Shown here one piece after another: positions 27,974-35,553 of a stretch of DNA of 64,000 bases. Numbering within the stretch: the first letter of the stretch is position 1; every line of letters begins with the position of its first letter. The position numbers and the translations under genes are program-made. The DNA is from JACCXG01 sp963785755 (GTDB lineage Bacteria; Acidobacteriota; Vicinamibacteria; Vicinamibacterales; 2-12-FULL-66-21), in assembly GCA_963785755.1 (NCBI GenBank), contig CAWAXG010000031.1, positions 248,001 to 312,000 of the forward strand. Direction: 5' to 3'. The notes below the pieces were generated by a model. That model worked only from the letters and a program-made list of their open reading frames with translations. It did no database searches and was not told where the DNA came from.

Positions 27974-29239
27974 CTACCACCCACTCTGCGGGAGCCCCGG
28001 CGCCACTCTCAGTGCGTTCCGGTGATAGAGCTTCCGCAGCACGTCGTCGGGCAGGTCCATTCCATACAGCTTCCAGAAGGCGTGGTAGTCGCGGTAGTAA
28101 TCGAAGTACTCGTCCCTGGTTTCGAAAACGCGCCAGTAGTACGGGTACTCCGTGTGCTCGTAGGCGTCCTTGCCGAACAGCACCCGATCCTGGTACTTGA
28201 TGAAGAAGTCGTGCGCCGCGCGCGGCTGCCGCCCGAACTCGTAGAGCACCGCACCCACTTCCAGCACCACGTTGGGCAGCGAGTCGAGATGCTTCGCGGC
28301 GCGGCCGAGATCGTTGCCGTGCCAGCCGAAGTGCGCGTTGATGAAGCGCGTCTTGGGATTGCGCGCGAACATCCGATCGCGTTCGGTCATGAGCTCCTCG
28401 AAGCTCGGATATTGATCCCGCGGGTACTCGCGGCCGCGGTAGATCGCCAGCTCGAGCCAGCGCTCGTTCTTGTAATCGATCGGCTCGAAGAACTGCGCCG
28501 GATCGGCCACGTGGATGATGACCGGAATGTTGTGCCTGGCGGCCGTCTGCCAGATCGGATCGATATCCGGATCGTCGATTTTCAGTCGCGTGCCATCCGT
28601 TTTTCGCGCGGTGAGCCCAAGACTCTTGAAGATCTTCAGCCCGATCGCGCCGTCCTTGAGCGCCTGTTCCAGCGCGGCCACCTCACGCGCCGCCCAGTCC
28701 GGCCCGCCGGCGCCGTTGAAATTGACGTTGGCAAACAACCGGAACCGATCCTGATACCGGCTGCCGCGGATCGTCTGGACCAGCTCCCTGAGGCTGTCGC
28801 CGCTGCCGCCGGACAGATTGACCATCACCCGGAGGTTCAGGGCGTCCATCTCCTTGATCATCTGCTCGATGTTCTGCGCCGTGATGCGAGTGTGGTTGTG
28901 AATGTCGACCACCGGGAACTTCGCGCGCGGGACGGGATGATCGACGGCCACGACCGTCGATTTCGGCCGGTAGTCTACGATGCTCGGTGGCGGCGTCTCC
29001 GGCTTGCCGCACCGGCCGGCGCGGAATTCCGTCATGCCGGGCGGGCATTCCTCTCCCGGCTTAATCTCCACCTGCTCCTTCGGGCCGCCAGGGCCGCCTC
29101 GACCGCCACGGCCGCCCTGCGGAGGCTGCGTGCCGGACGGGGCCCCCTGCGTTCCAGAGGGTGGGGTTTGTTGCGCCACGACGCCGGCGCTCACCAGGAG
29201 CGCAACGCCCGCGGCCCATGCAAGTCTTGACGTGCCCAT
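27974..29239 (-). CDS. Secreted amidohydrolase-family protein
   Basis: 421 residues: signal peptide (LAWAAGVALLVSAGVVA), then a Gln/Pro/Gly-rich linker with GGRGGRGGPGG, then a short Cys-containing stretch (CPPGMTEFRAGRC). The TIM-barrel domain starts at PVVDIHNHTRI, where HNH supplies two metal ligands. Further likely ligands are in IIHVADP, NAHFGWHG and FGKDAYEH. The fold resembles amidohydrolase 2 (ACMSD/aminocarboxymuconate decarboxylase-like) enzymes. Substrate unknown. It converges with the hypothetical gene at 27962 and lies upstream, on the opposite strand, of no obvious partner. Confidence 0.78.
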   Translation of the reverse strand: MGTSRLAWAAGVALLVSAGVVAQQTPPSGTQGAPSGTQPPQGGRGGRGGPGGPKEQVEIKPGEECPPGMTEFRAGRCGKPETPPPSIVDYRPKSTVVAVDHPVPRAKFPVVDIHNHTRITAQNIEQMIKEMDALNLRVMVNLSGGSGDSLRELVQTIRGSRYQDRFRLFANVNFNGAGGPDWAAREVAALEQALKDGAIGLKIFKSLGLTARKTDGTRLKIDDPDIDPIWQTAARHNIPVIIHVADPAQFFEPIDYKNERWLELAIYRGREYPRDQYPSFEELMTERDRMFARNPKTRFINAHFGWHGNDLGRAAKHLDSLPNVVLEVGAVLYEFGRQPRAAHDFFIKYQDRVLFGKDAYEHTEYPYYWRVFETRDEYFDYYRDYHAFWKLYGMDLPDDVLRKLYHRNALRVAPGLPQSGW

Positions 29240-29343
29240 CCAGATCCTCCACCTCGCGCGCAGCGAATACCGGAACGATTATGGATCAGCCCGGGAGGGC
29301 TGACGCTGGGGCCGTCCGTGGGGCCGGAGAGTCCATGTCCCGC

Positions 29344-31314
29344 TTAGCGCGCCGATGCTGTGCCGGGATCTTCACCGAGCAAGTACTGCCGGACGAACAT
29401 CACGGTGGCGTAGAACAGGTAATCGGCGTTCTGCTTCTTCGCGAAGCCGTGGCCTTCGTCCTTCGCCATCAGATACCACACGGGTTTGCCGTTCTGTTTC
29501 ACCCGTTCCACCATCTGATCCGCTTCGCTCAGCGGAACCCGTGGGTCGTTGCCCCCCTGGACGACGAACAGCGGGTTCGCGATCTTGTGCGCATTGTTCA
29601 GCGGGGCGGTGCGGTCGAAGAAGGCCGCGATCTTGGGATCGCGCTCGTCGCCGTATTCGGCGCGGCGGAGGTCGCGCCGGTAGCTCTCCGTGTTCTTGAG
29701 GAAGGTGTTGAAGTTGGAGATGCCGACGACATCGAGGGCGGCCCGGATGCGGCTGCTGTAGTGCGTCGACGTCGCGAGCGTCATGTAGCCGCCGTAGCTG
29801 CCGCCCATCACCATCACGCGCGACGCATCGAGCTCCGGCCGCGTCGCGATCCAGTCGAGCAGGGCGCCGATGTCCTTGACCGAGTCCTCCCGTTTCACGC
29901 CGTTGTCGAGCGAGACGAACGATTTACCGTAGCCCACCGAGCCGCGAACGTTCGGATAGATGATCGACGTGCCCAGCTCGTTCAGGTAGTAGTTGTTGCG
30001 GCCGATGAAATTGGGACGGGATTGCCCCTCGGGGCCGCCATGGATGTTGATCATGACCGGCCGCTTGCCGGTGAATCGGGCCGGGGCGGGGTAGTAGAAG
30101 CCGGTGATCTCGAGGCCGTCGAAGCTCTTCCAGCGGATCAATTCCGGCTCGGAGAGCTCGGAGGCGATCAGCCCGCCGAGCTCGCCTTCCGTCCATCGCA
30201 AGATCGTTCCGCTCGAGGCGTCGAGCGAGTACACGTCGGACGTCGAGCGGGCGCTGCTGATTGAGAACGCAAGGTCGCGGCTGTTCCGGTGCCAGGCGAG
30301 AGCGCCCATCACGCCGGCAGGAGCGCCGGCAACCGCCTTGCTGCGGCGTGCCGCGGTGTCGAACAGGTAGAGCTTCGAGATCCCGGCTTCGTTGACCGAG
30401 AACGCGATCGTCTTGCCGTCCGGCGACAGGTCGAACGCTTCCACGTCCCACTTCAACTCGGTCGTCAGCGGCGTGAACTGCCTGGTCGCGAGATCGATGT
30501 ACGCCAGCCGCTGGAATTCGTTGTCCTTGTCGGTCGTGACGTATGCGCCGCGGCCGTCGGCGCTGAATTGCCCGCCGGAATACGCCACCTGCTCTTGAGG
30601 ATTGCTCAGCGCGGACTTCTGGCCGGTCGCCGCGTCGACGATCCAGATCGTGCTCTTCGTCACCGACACGAATTCGATTACCAGCAGCTTCGTGTCGTCC
30701 GGGGACCAGTCGGCGACGCCCCATCCGCCTCCGGCCACCTCGAGCACGCGCTTGTCGCTCTTCGGATCGGCGGGGTTCATGATGTAGACGTCGCGATCGG
30801 CGCCATTCCGGCGCGTCGAGCTGTACGCCATTCGATCGCCCTTCCTGCTCCACTCGACGCTGCCGTTCTGGGAGCGTGCGCCGTCGGTGAGCAGCGTGAC
30901 GCGGCCGTCGGCCACATCGTAGCGATACAGCTGATCGAACTCGTTGCCGCCGACATCTTTTCCGAAAACGAAGTAGCGGCCCTGCTGCGGCTCGTAGCTG
31001 GCCGCGCCGATCGGTTCGTTGAAGAACGTGACCTGCGTGCGGGCGCCGCCAGGGAGCTTGACGTGGTGAATCTGGGGCGTGTTGCCGAACCGCGTCGAAA
31101 TCAGCATCTCGCGGTTGACCGGGTGCCAGTCGGCGAACGACGCGGCGCGGGATTCCGTGTAGCGGCGGACCTCTTCGGGCAGAGAGGCCGGAATCGCCGG
31201 CACACCGTCGATGACGAGGTTGTCCCCGGGCGCAATCGTCTTGTTCTGCGCGCCCGCGTTCGTGACGCCGAGTGCGACCAGGATGACTGCGGCAAGAGCG
31301 CGAGACCGACTCAT
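29344..31314 (-). CDS. Secreted S9 acyl-aminoacyl/oligopeptidase-type peptidase
   Basis: 656 residues from the ATG at 31314 (GAGAGGTGC upstream), with signal peptide ALAAVILVALGVTNAGA. The N-terminal propeller has WD40-like PD40 repeats (VEWSRKGDRMAYSST, ADWSPDDTKLLVIEF, FDLSPDGKTIAFSV). The C-terminal alpha/beta-hydrolase has the nucleophile GGSYGGYM, acid QGGNDPRVP and histidine DEGHGF. All triad motifs are intact and the frame is continuous. It is the third S9 peptidase in the window. The in-frame upstream extension to 31545 runs into the inverted repeat and is not coding. Confidence 0.9.
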   Translation of the reverse strand: MSRSRALAAVILVALGVTNAGAQNKTIAPGDNLVIDGVPAIPASLPEEVRRYTESRAASFADWHPVNREMLISTRFGNTPQIHHVKLPGGARTQVTFFNEPIGAASYEPQQGRYFVFGKDVGGNEFDQLYRYDVADGRVTLLTDGARSQNGSVEWSRKGDRMAYSSTRRNGADRDVYIMNPADPKSDKRVLEVAGGGWGVADWSPDDTKLLVIEFVSVTKSTIWIVDAATGQKSALSNPQEQVAYSGGQFSADGRGAYVTTDKDNEFQRLAYIDLATRQFTPLTTELKWDVEAFDLSPDGKTIAFSVNEAGISKLYLFDTAARRSKAVAGAPAGVMGALAWHRNSRDLAFSISSARSTSDVYSLDASSGTILRWTEGELGGLIASELSEPELIRWKSFDGLEITGFYYPAPARFTGKRPVMINIHGGPEGQSRPNFIGRNNYYLNELGTSIIYPNVRGSVGYGKSFVSLDNGVKREDSVKDIGALLDWIATRPELDASRVMVMGGSYGGYMTLATSTHYSSRIRAALDVVGISNFNTFLKNTESYRRDLRRAEYGDERDPKIAAFFDRTAPLNNAHKIANPLFVVQGGNDPRVPLSEADQMVERVKQNGKPVWYLMAKDEGHGFAKKQNADYLFYATVMFVRQYLLGEDPGTASAR

Positions 31315-31365
31315 GATGCACCTCTCTACGAGCGACGCTCGCAAGTCCTGAATGATACCGCCGGT

Positions 31366-31477
31366 TGACAGGTACCAAGGACAAGTACCAAGTACCGAAG
31401 GGGCAAGTACAACGGAACGATCGACGAAGTCTCCGTTCCGTTGAACTTGAGCCTTCCGTTGTACTTGGTACCTGTCA
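31366..31477. repeat. Inverted repeat with gggcaagtacaacggaa motif
   Basis: The outer arms tgacaggtaccaag (31366-31379) and cttggtacctgtca (31464-31477) are perfect 14-base reverse complements. Inside, gggcaagtacaacggaa (31401-31417) faces ttccgttgaacttg and ttccgttgtacttg. The same 17-mer occurs at 50348-50364, again in a hairpin. It is placed between the S9 gene start and the kup promoter. Confidence 0.65.
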
Positions 31478-31495
31478 CGGGGTGCCGACCAGTCG

Positions 31496-31524
31496 TTGAC
31501 CTCCGTCGGCCCTGGACGTATGCT
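31496..31524 (+). promoter_or_regulatory. Sigma-70-type promoter for the riboswitch-kup transcript
   Basis: The -35 element TTGACC (31496-31501) and the -10 element TATGCT (31519-31524) are separated by exactly 17 bases. Transcription would start near 31531, just before the conserved GCCGAATCC that opens the riboswitch. This fit of promoter to aptamer supports both calls. Confidence 0.65.
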
Positions 31525-31530
31525 CGGCAG

Positions 31531-31681
31531 CAGTGCCGAATCCACGCGCCCGACGCGTGGAGCGGGGGACCCACAGACGGTGGACGATCCGCCGTTCGCG
31601 GGGGCGAATCCGGTGAGCCACCGGAGGAGGACCTTCCAACCTCCAGCCCGTCAGCTAACCTCGCAGGCGTGGTTGGAGGGA
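31531..31681 (+). promoter_or_regulatory. ydaO-type c-di-AMP riboswitch
   Basis: Conserved ydaO/yuaA aptamer blocks occur in the right order: GCCGAATCC (31535-31543), AGCGGGGGACCCA (31561-31573), GGGGCGAATCC (31601-31611) and CCCGTCAGCTAACCTCGCAG with the following gcg (31647-31669). Variable hairpins lie between them, for example cacgcg/cgcgtg and ccggtgagccaccgg. The aptamer ends about 10 bases before the kup ATG. The segment tccaacc (31635-31641) is complementary to ggttgga (31671-31677), which overlaps the ribosome site, so translational control is plausible. High c-di-AMP would be expected to shut off potassium uptake. Assignment is by motif recall, not a covariance search. Confidence 0.9.
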
Positions 31682-31682
31682 C

Positions 31683-33593
31683 ATGTCTGCTGCTCCCGCG
31701 GCGGGTCCTCATCAGGTCGATTCGAGGCCTCGCGGCACCTATCTCGCGACTCTCACGATTGGCGCGCTCGGGATCGTCTATGGCGACATCGGCACGAGCC
31801 CGCTCTACGCGCTGCGTGAGTGTTTCCACGGCTCCCACGGCATCGCCGTCACGCGCGAGAACATTCTCGGCGTGCTCTCGCTCATCTTCTGGTCGCTGAC
31901 CCTCATCATCTCGATCAAATACCTGGTGTTCGTCATGCGGGCGGACAACAAGGGGGAAGGGGGGATCCTCGCGCTGATCGCCCTCGTGTCCGGGCAGGGC
32001 CAGCAGTACACGGGGACGCGGGCGGCCCTGATCGGGCTGGGACTCTTCGGCGCCGCCCTTCTGTACGGCGACGGCATGATCACCCCGGCGATCACCGTGC
32101 TGGGGGCCGTCGAGGGCCTCGAGGTCGTCACGCACCTCTTCGAGCCGTACGTGGTGCCGCTGGCGGTGCTGATCCTGCTCGGCCTGTTCCTGATTCAGTC
32201 GCACGGCACCGAACGGATCGGGTTCGTGTTCGGACCGATCATGATTATCTGGTTCGTCACGATTGCCGTCCTGGGGCTTCGTTGGATCGTTCGAGATCCC
32301 CACGTTCTCGAGTCTTTCAACCCGCTGCACGCCGCCCGCTTCTTCCAGAACAACGGCTGGCATGGGTTCGTCGTGCTCGGCTCCGTCTTTCTCGTCGTCA
32401 CCGGCGGCGAGGCACTGTATGCCGACATGGGGCACTTCGGGCCGCACCCGATCCGGATTGCCTGGTTCGCTCTCGTCAAGCCCGCCCTCATCCTGAACTA
32501 CCTTGGTCAGGGCGCGATGCTGATGAGCCGCCCCGAGGCCGCGGAATCCCCCTTCTATCTGCTGGCGCCGCGATGGCTGCTCTATCCGCTCGTCGCGCTC
32601 GCGACGATGGCGGCGATCATCGCGTCGCAGGCACTGATCTCAGGAGCGTTCTCGCTGACGCGCCAGGCGATTCAACTCGGCTACAGCCCGCGGCTCGGGA
32701 TTCAGTACACGTCTCCGCACCAGCAGGGGCAGATCTACATGCCGCAGGTGAACTGGGTATTGATGTTGTGCACCATCGGGCTCGTGCTGGGATTTCGCTC
32801 GTCGAGCGCCCTGGCGGCCGCTTATGGCGTCGCGGTCACCTCCACGATGGTGATCACGACGCTGCTGGCATACCTGGTGGCCCGCCGATCCTGGGGTGTC
32901 AGGCGCGCGGTCGCGGGCACGCTGGCCGCGTTCTTCTTGTGTATCGAACTTGGTTTCTTCGCGGCCAACATCGTCAAGATTCCGCACGGCGGCTGGTTCC
33001 CGCTCGTGGTCGGGGCGGTTTTGTATCTGCTGTTCTCGACCTGGAAGACCGGTCGCGCGCTGCTCGCGACGCGCTTGAAGGAGCGGATGTACCCATTCGA
33101 GAAGTTCCTTGAGGACATTTCGACAACGCCGCCGCATCGCGTCTCGGGAACCGCCGTCTTCATGACCGGCAACCGGTTCGGAACGCCGCCGACGCTGCTT
33201 CACAACGTCGAACACAATCACGTCCTGCACGAGCGCGTGATCCTGTTGACCGTCGTGACCAACGACGCGCCGCACGTCCCGGAAGCGAACCGTCTCGAGG
33301 TCGAACCCGTCGGACTGGGGTTCTTCAGGTACACGCTGCACTATGGATTCATGGAGGAACCTGACGTCCCGGCCGCCCTCGCCGCTCCCGCGGATCCGGC
33401 ACTCGTCATCGATCTCGAGGAGACGACGTTCTTCCTCGGTGTCGAGACACTCCTGTCGACTGAACGTGAAGGGATGATGCGGTGGCGTGAACGGCTGTTC
33501 GCGCTGATGTCGCGCAACGCCGTGCGCGCGACGACGTTCTTCAGGATTCCGCCCGAGCGCGTCGTCGAGCTCGGGATGCAGATTGAGTTGTAG
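31683..33593 (+). CDS. kup: Kup potassium uptake transporter
   Basis: 636-residue K+/H+ symporter of the inner membrane. After a short cytosolic lead, GALGIVYGDIGTSPLYALRE is the family signature of helix 1. Other conserved parts are KYLVFVMRADNKGEGG and LYGDGMITPAITVLGAVEGL, and TGGEALYADMGHFG in the middle. About 12 transmembrane helices run to residue 450, followed by a soluble C-terminal domain (KFLEDISTTPPHRVSGTAVF). The ATG has a ggaggga site that overlaps the 3' edge of the c-di-AMP riboswitch. The gene converges with the RodZ-like gene, 4 bases apart. Confidence 0.95.
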   Translation: MSAAPAAGPHQVDSRPRGTYLATLTIGALGIVYGDIGTSPLYALRECFHGSHGIAVTRENILGVLSLIFWSLTLIISIKYLVFVMRADNKGEGGILALIALVSGQGQQYTGTRAALIGLGLFGAALLYGDGMITPAITVLGAVEGLEVVTHLFEPYVVPLAVLILLGLFLIQSHGTERIGFVFGPIMIIWFVTIAVLGLRWIVRDPHVLESFNPLHAARFFQNNGWHGFVVLGSVFLVVTGGEALYADMGHFGPHPIRIAWFALVKPALILNYLGQGAMLMSRPEAAESPFYLLAPRWLLYPLVALATMAAIIASQALISGAFSLTRQAIQLGYSPRLGIQYTSPHQQGQIYMPQVNWVLMLCTIGLVLGFRSSSALAAAYGVAVTSTMVITTLLAYLVARRSWGVRRAVAGTLAAFFLCIELGFFAANIVKIPHGGWFPLVVGAVLYLLFSTWKTGRALLATRLKERMYPFEKFLEDISTTPPHRVSGTAVFMTGNRFGTPPTLLHNVEHNHVLHERVILLTVVTNDAPHVPEANRLEVEPVGLGFFRYTLHYGFMEEPDVPAALAAPADPALVIDLEETTFFLGVETLLSTEREGMMRWRERLFALMSRNAVRATTFFRIPPERVVELGMQIEL

Positions 33594-33597
33594 AAAG

Positions 33598-34365
33598 CTA
33601 TCGGAGAGCGCTCGCGGTCTCGGGGGTGATCGTCACGTCACGGATGGCCCCGGCCGCTCCCATTATCACCGGGTCACTGCTGTTGATCGACCAGCGGACT
33701 GCGCCCGCGTCACCGACTCGCATCGTGATCTGACGGGTGCCGCGAAGGGTGGTTTTCGTCCCTGCCGCGAGGGTCTGATAGAGCTCCCTCTTCCCATCGA
33801 CTGTCGCCGCGACCCAGGCGGGCCTGTCGGTCTCGAGGACGAGGAGGACACTTGGATCCGCGGGTCGTGGCAATGTGACATCGCGGCGTCGAGCGGCGGC
33901 TCCCTGCTCTGGGACAGAGGCAGGCGCGGCGCTTGCCGGGGGGATCGATCCCGACGTGCCGACTGTCTCTCGTTCACTGGCTCGTGGCACTTCCGTCCGG
34001 CGTGCGAAGGTCAGCCCGACCGTCAGGACGAGCGCCGCGATGCCAACGTACGGCAGCCATGTGCGCCAATCACGTTCGTCGTCGAATAGCGCTCCCTTGA
34101 TTACGGGGGGTGGCGCGAGAGGGGAATCCGGGACGTCTTCGAACTGGGAAAAGTACTCGCGGACGGTCTGGTCAGGGTTCAGGCCCACTTCCTTGGCGAA
34201 TGAGGCGACAAATCCTCGAGCGTAAATACGCGGCGGAACGTCGGAGAGGTCGTTCCGCTCGAGGCCGTCGAGCGCCCGCGCAGGGATGCGCGTCCTGGCC
34301 GCCAGCGCGGCAATAGAAAGGCTGCGGGCTTCCCGCGCCACACGAAGTTGAGAACCTACGTCCAT
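33598..34365 (-). CDS. RodZ-like helix-turn-helix/DUF4115 membrane protein
   Basis: 255 residues. An N-terminal Cro/CI-like helix-turn-helix (MDVGSQLRVAREARSLSI through RIPARALDGLERNDL) is followed by PRIYARGFVASFAKEVGLNP, which is typical of HTH_25. One transmembrane helix sits near residue 122 (YVGIAALVLTVGLTFA). After a Pro/Ser/Ala linker comes a C-terminal DUF4115 beta domain (RPAWVAATVDGKRELY). This is the RodZ arrangement, linking MreB to the envelope and cell shape. In many acidobacteria such proteins stand alone, so a cytoskeletal role is inferred. ATG 34365 was chosen over the long upstream extension because the HTH begins there with an AGGAG site. Confidence 0.8.
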   Translation of the reverse strand: MDVGSQLRVAREARSLSIAALAARTRIPARALDGLERNDLSDVPPRIYARGFVASFAKEVGLNPDQTVREYFSQFEDVPDSPLAPPPVIKGALFDDERDWRTWLPYVGIAALVLTVGLTFARRTEVPRASERETVGTSGSIPPASAAPASVPEQGAAARRRDVTLPRPADPSVLLVLETDRPAWVAATVDGKRELYQTLAAGTKTTLRGTRQITMRVGDAGAVRWSINSSDPVIMGAAGAIRDVTITPETASALR

Positions 34366-34561
34366 GGCCTGGTGCTCCTGTTGACTTCTCCTCCCCCAGA
34401 GCGGTGAGGAGAGCACCCGCGACAAGCCGTGCAGGTTCGAGGCCAAGTAAGTGGTATCGGTCTCGGGCCTATTTTTCTTTACGAGTTCCACTACATCCCG
34501 GCTCCATCCAGCACTTTGATTGGGGGATCCAGTGCGTCGAATGCCTCGGAACGAACTATAG

Positions 34562-34848
34562 TCGCCGGAAGTTAAGACTTCTTTTTTTAATGGTTTATAT
34601 GGCTGGGCTGACTGCGGCCACTGGCCTGACCTTGGCAACCTCCTGCGGTCCGATGGCATTGGCAACGTCGACTTCTCGTTGACGAAGACGCGGTTCGCCA
34701 ACGGCCAGAACATCCTGCTGAGCGTCGCCATTCCAACAAACGGACTCCGGGATCCCGGAGGGCCGGGTCACGTCGGCGAGTTCGCGAATCAGTGGCCACC
34801 GAGGGCGGCAACCACCGCATCTGGGTGGGACTGCGGTACGTGTTTTAA
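34562..34848 (+). pseudogene. Remnant of an outer-membrane (TonB-receptor-like) barrel C-terminus
   Basis: Downstream of a stop at 34559 one frame reads LGNLLRSDGIGNVDFSLTKT then RFANGQNILL. This resembles the GNLGRN..GPG..NVDFSL.K stretch near the end of acidobacterial TonB-dependent receptors. After a one-base frame change near 34797 it continues TEGGNHRIWVGLRYVF and stops at 34848. The terminal aromatic phenylalanine is the usual outer-membrane barrel signal. The remainder of the receptor is absent, so it is a decayed 3' fragment. A terminator follows at 34878. The match is by pattern only. Confidence 0.45.
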
Positions 34849-34877
34849 GACCAGCGCACAATCCGGTCGATCCACTG

Positions 34878-34902
34878 AGCCCGACAGGAAGGGGGCTTTT
34901 TT
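34878..34902 (+). terminator. Intrinsic terminator after the barrel remnant
   Basis: The stem agccc (34878-34882) pairs with gggct (34893-34897) and the sequence ends in six T residues. It lies 30 bases after the stop of the barrel remnant, where a receptor gene would be expected to terminate. Confidence 0.55.
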
Positions 34903-35007
34903 GTGCTCGGACGGCGCCAGGGCGCCTGGAACTAATTCGTCGATTCGGACATTACCGGGTATAGACCTGTCCTGGACGAATGGACGAGCAAGAATGGCGG
35001 CTGAATC

Positions 35008-35553
35008 GTGGTGACTGACGAGCAACTGATGCGCGACGTGCGAGCCGGATCGCGCGAGGCGTTCGAAGCGCTGTTCGAACGCCATCGCGGCGTCATCTGG
35101 CGGTTCTTTCGCCGCCGGATCGGAGATGCCGGCCGCGCCGAAGAGCTCGTCCACGACGTCTTCGTCGTCATCCTGCAAAACGCCGGACGATACCAGGACC
35201 GCTCGGCGTTTCGCAGCTACCTGTTCGGTATCGCCTACAGGCTGCTCCTGGCCCAGCGGCGGAAGCATGCGGCCGCGCCCCTCGTGCCGGAGCCAGACGA
35301 TCTGCAAGGACGGGCGATCGATCCCGACGCGGGATTGTGGGTACGCCGCGCGCTGGCGACCCTCGAACCGGCCGCGCGCGAAGTGTTGATGCTGCGCGAG
35401 TACGACGATCTCTCGTACCAGGAGATTGCCGACCTGCTGCGCATTCCCCTGAACACGGTCCGCTCGCGGCTCTTCCGCGCCCGGATGGACATGAAGGCCG
35501 CACTGCTTGGTGGCCCCGAGAGCCACGTGAGGGTCGAACATGGCAGCCATTGA
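35008..35553 (+). CDS. ECF-type RNA polymerase sigma factor
   Basis: 181 residues from tandem GTG codons at 35008/35011. Region 2 is seen in REAFEALFERHRGVIWRFFR and AEELVHDVFVVILQNAGRYQ. Region 4 is seen in LPAAREVL-like ATLEPAAREVLMLREYDDLS and the recognition helix IADLLRIPLNTVRSRLFRAR. There is no region 1 or 3, as in extracytoplasmic-function sigmas. Its stop overlaps the next gene by 14 bases, and that gene encodes a zinc-finger anti-sigma-like membrane protein, so the two should work as a regulator pair. The start codon has only a weak ribosome site. Confidence 0.87.
   Translation: MVTDEQLMRDVRAGSREAFEALFERHRGVIWRFFRRRIGDAGRAEELVHDVFVVILQNAGRYQDRSAFRSYLFGIAYRLLLAQRRKHAAAPLVPEPDDLQGRAIDPDAGLWVRRALATLEPAAREVLMLREYDDLSYQEIADLLRIPLNTVRSRLFRARMDMKAALLGGPESHVRVEHGSH

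Noticed and set aside
34567..34588. Hairpin gaagt/acttc followed by eight T residues
   Set aside because: Only a 5-bp stem and no plus-strand gene immediately upstream; probably chance within the receptor remnant.
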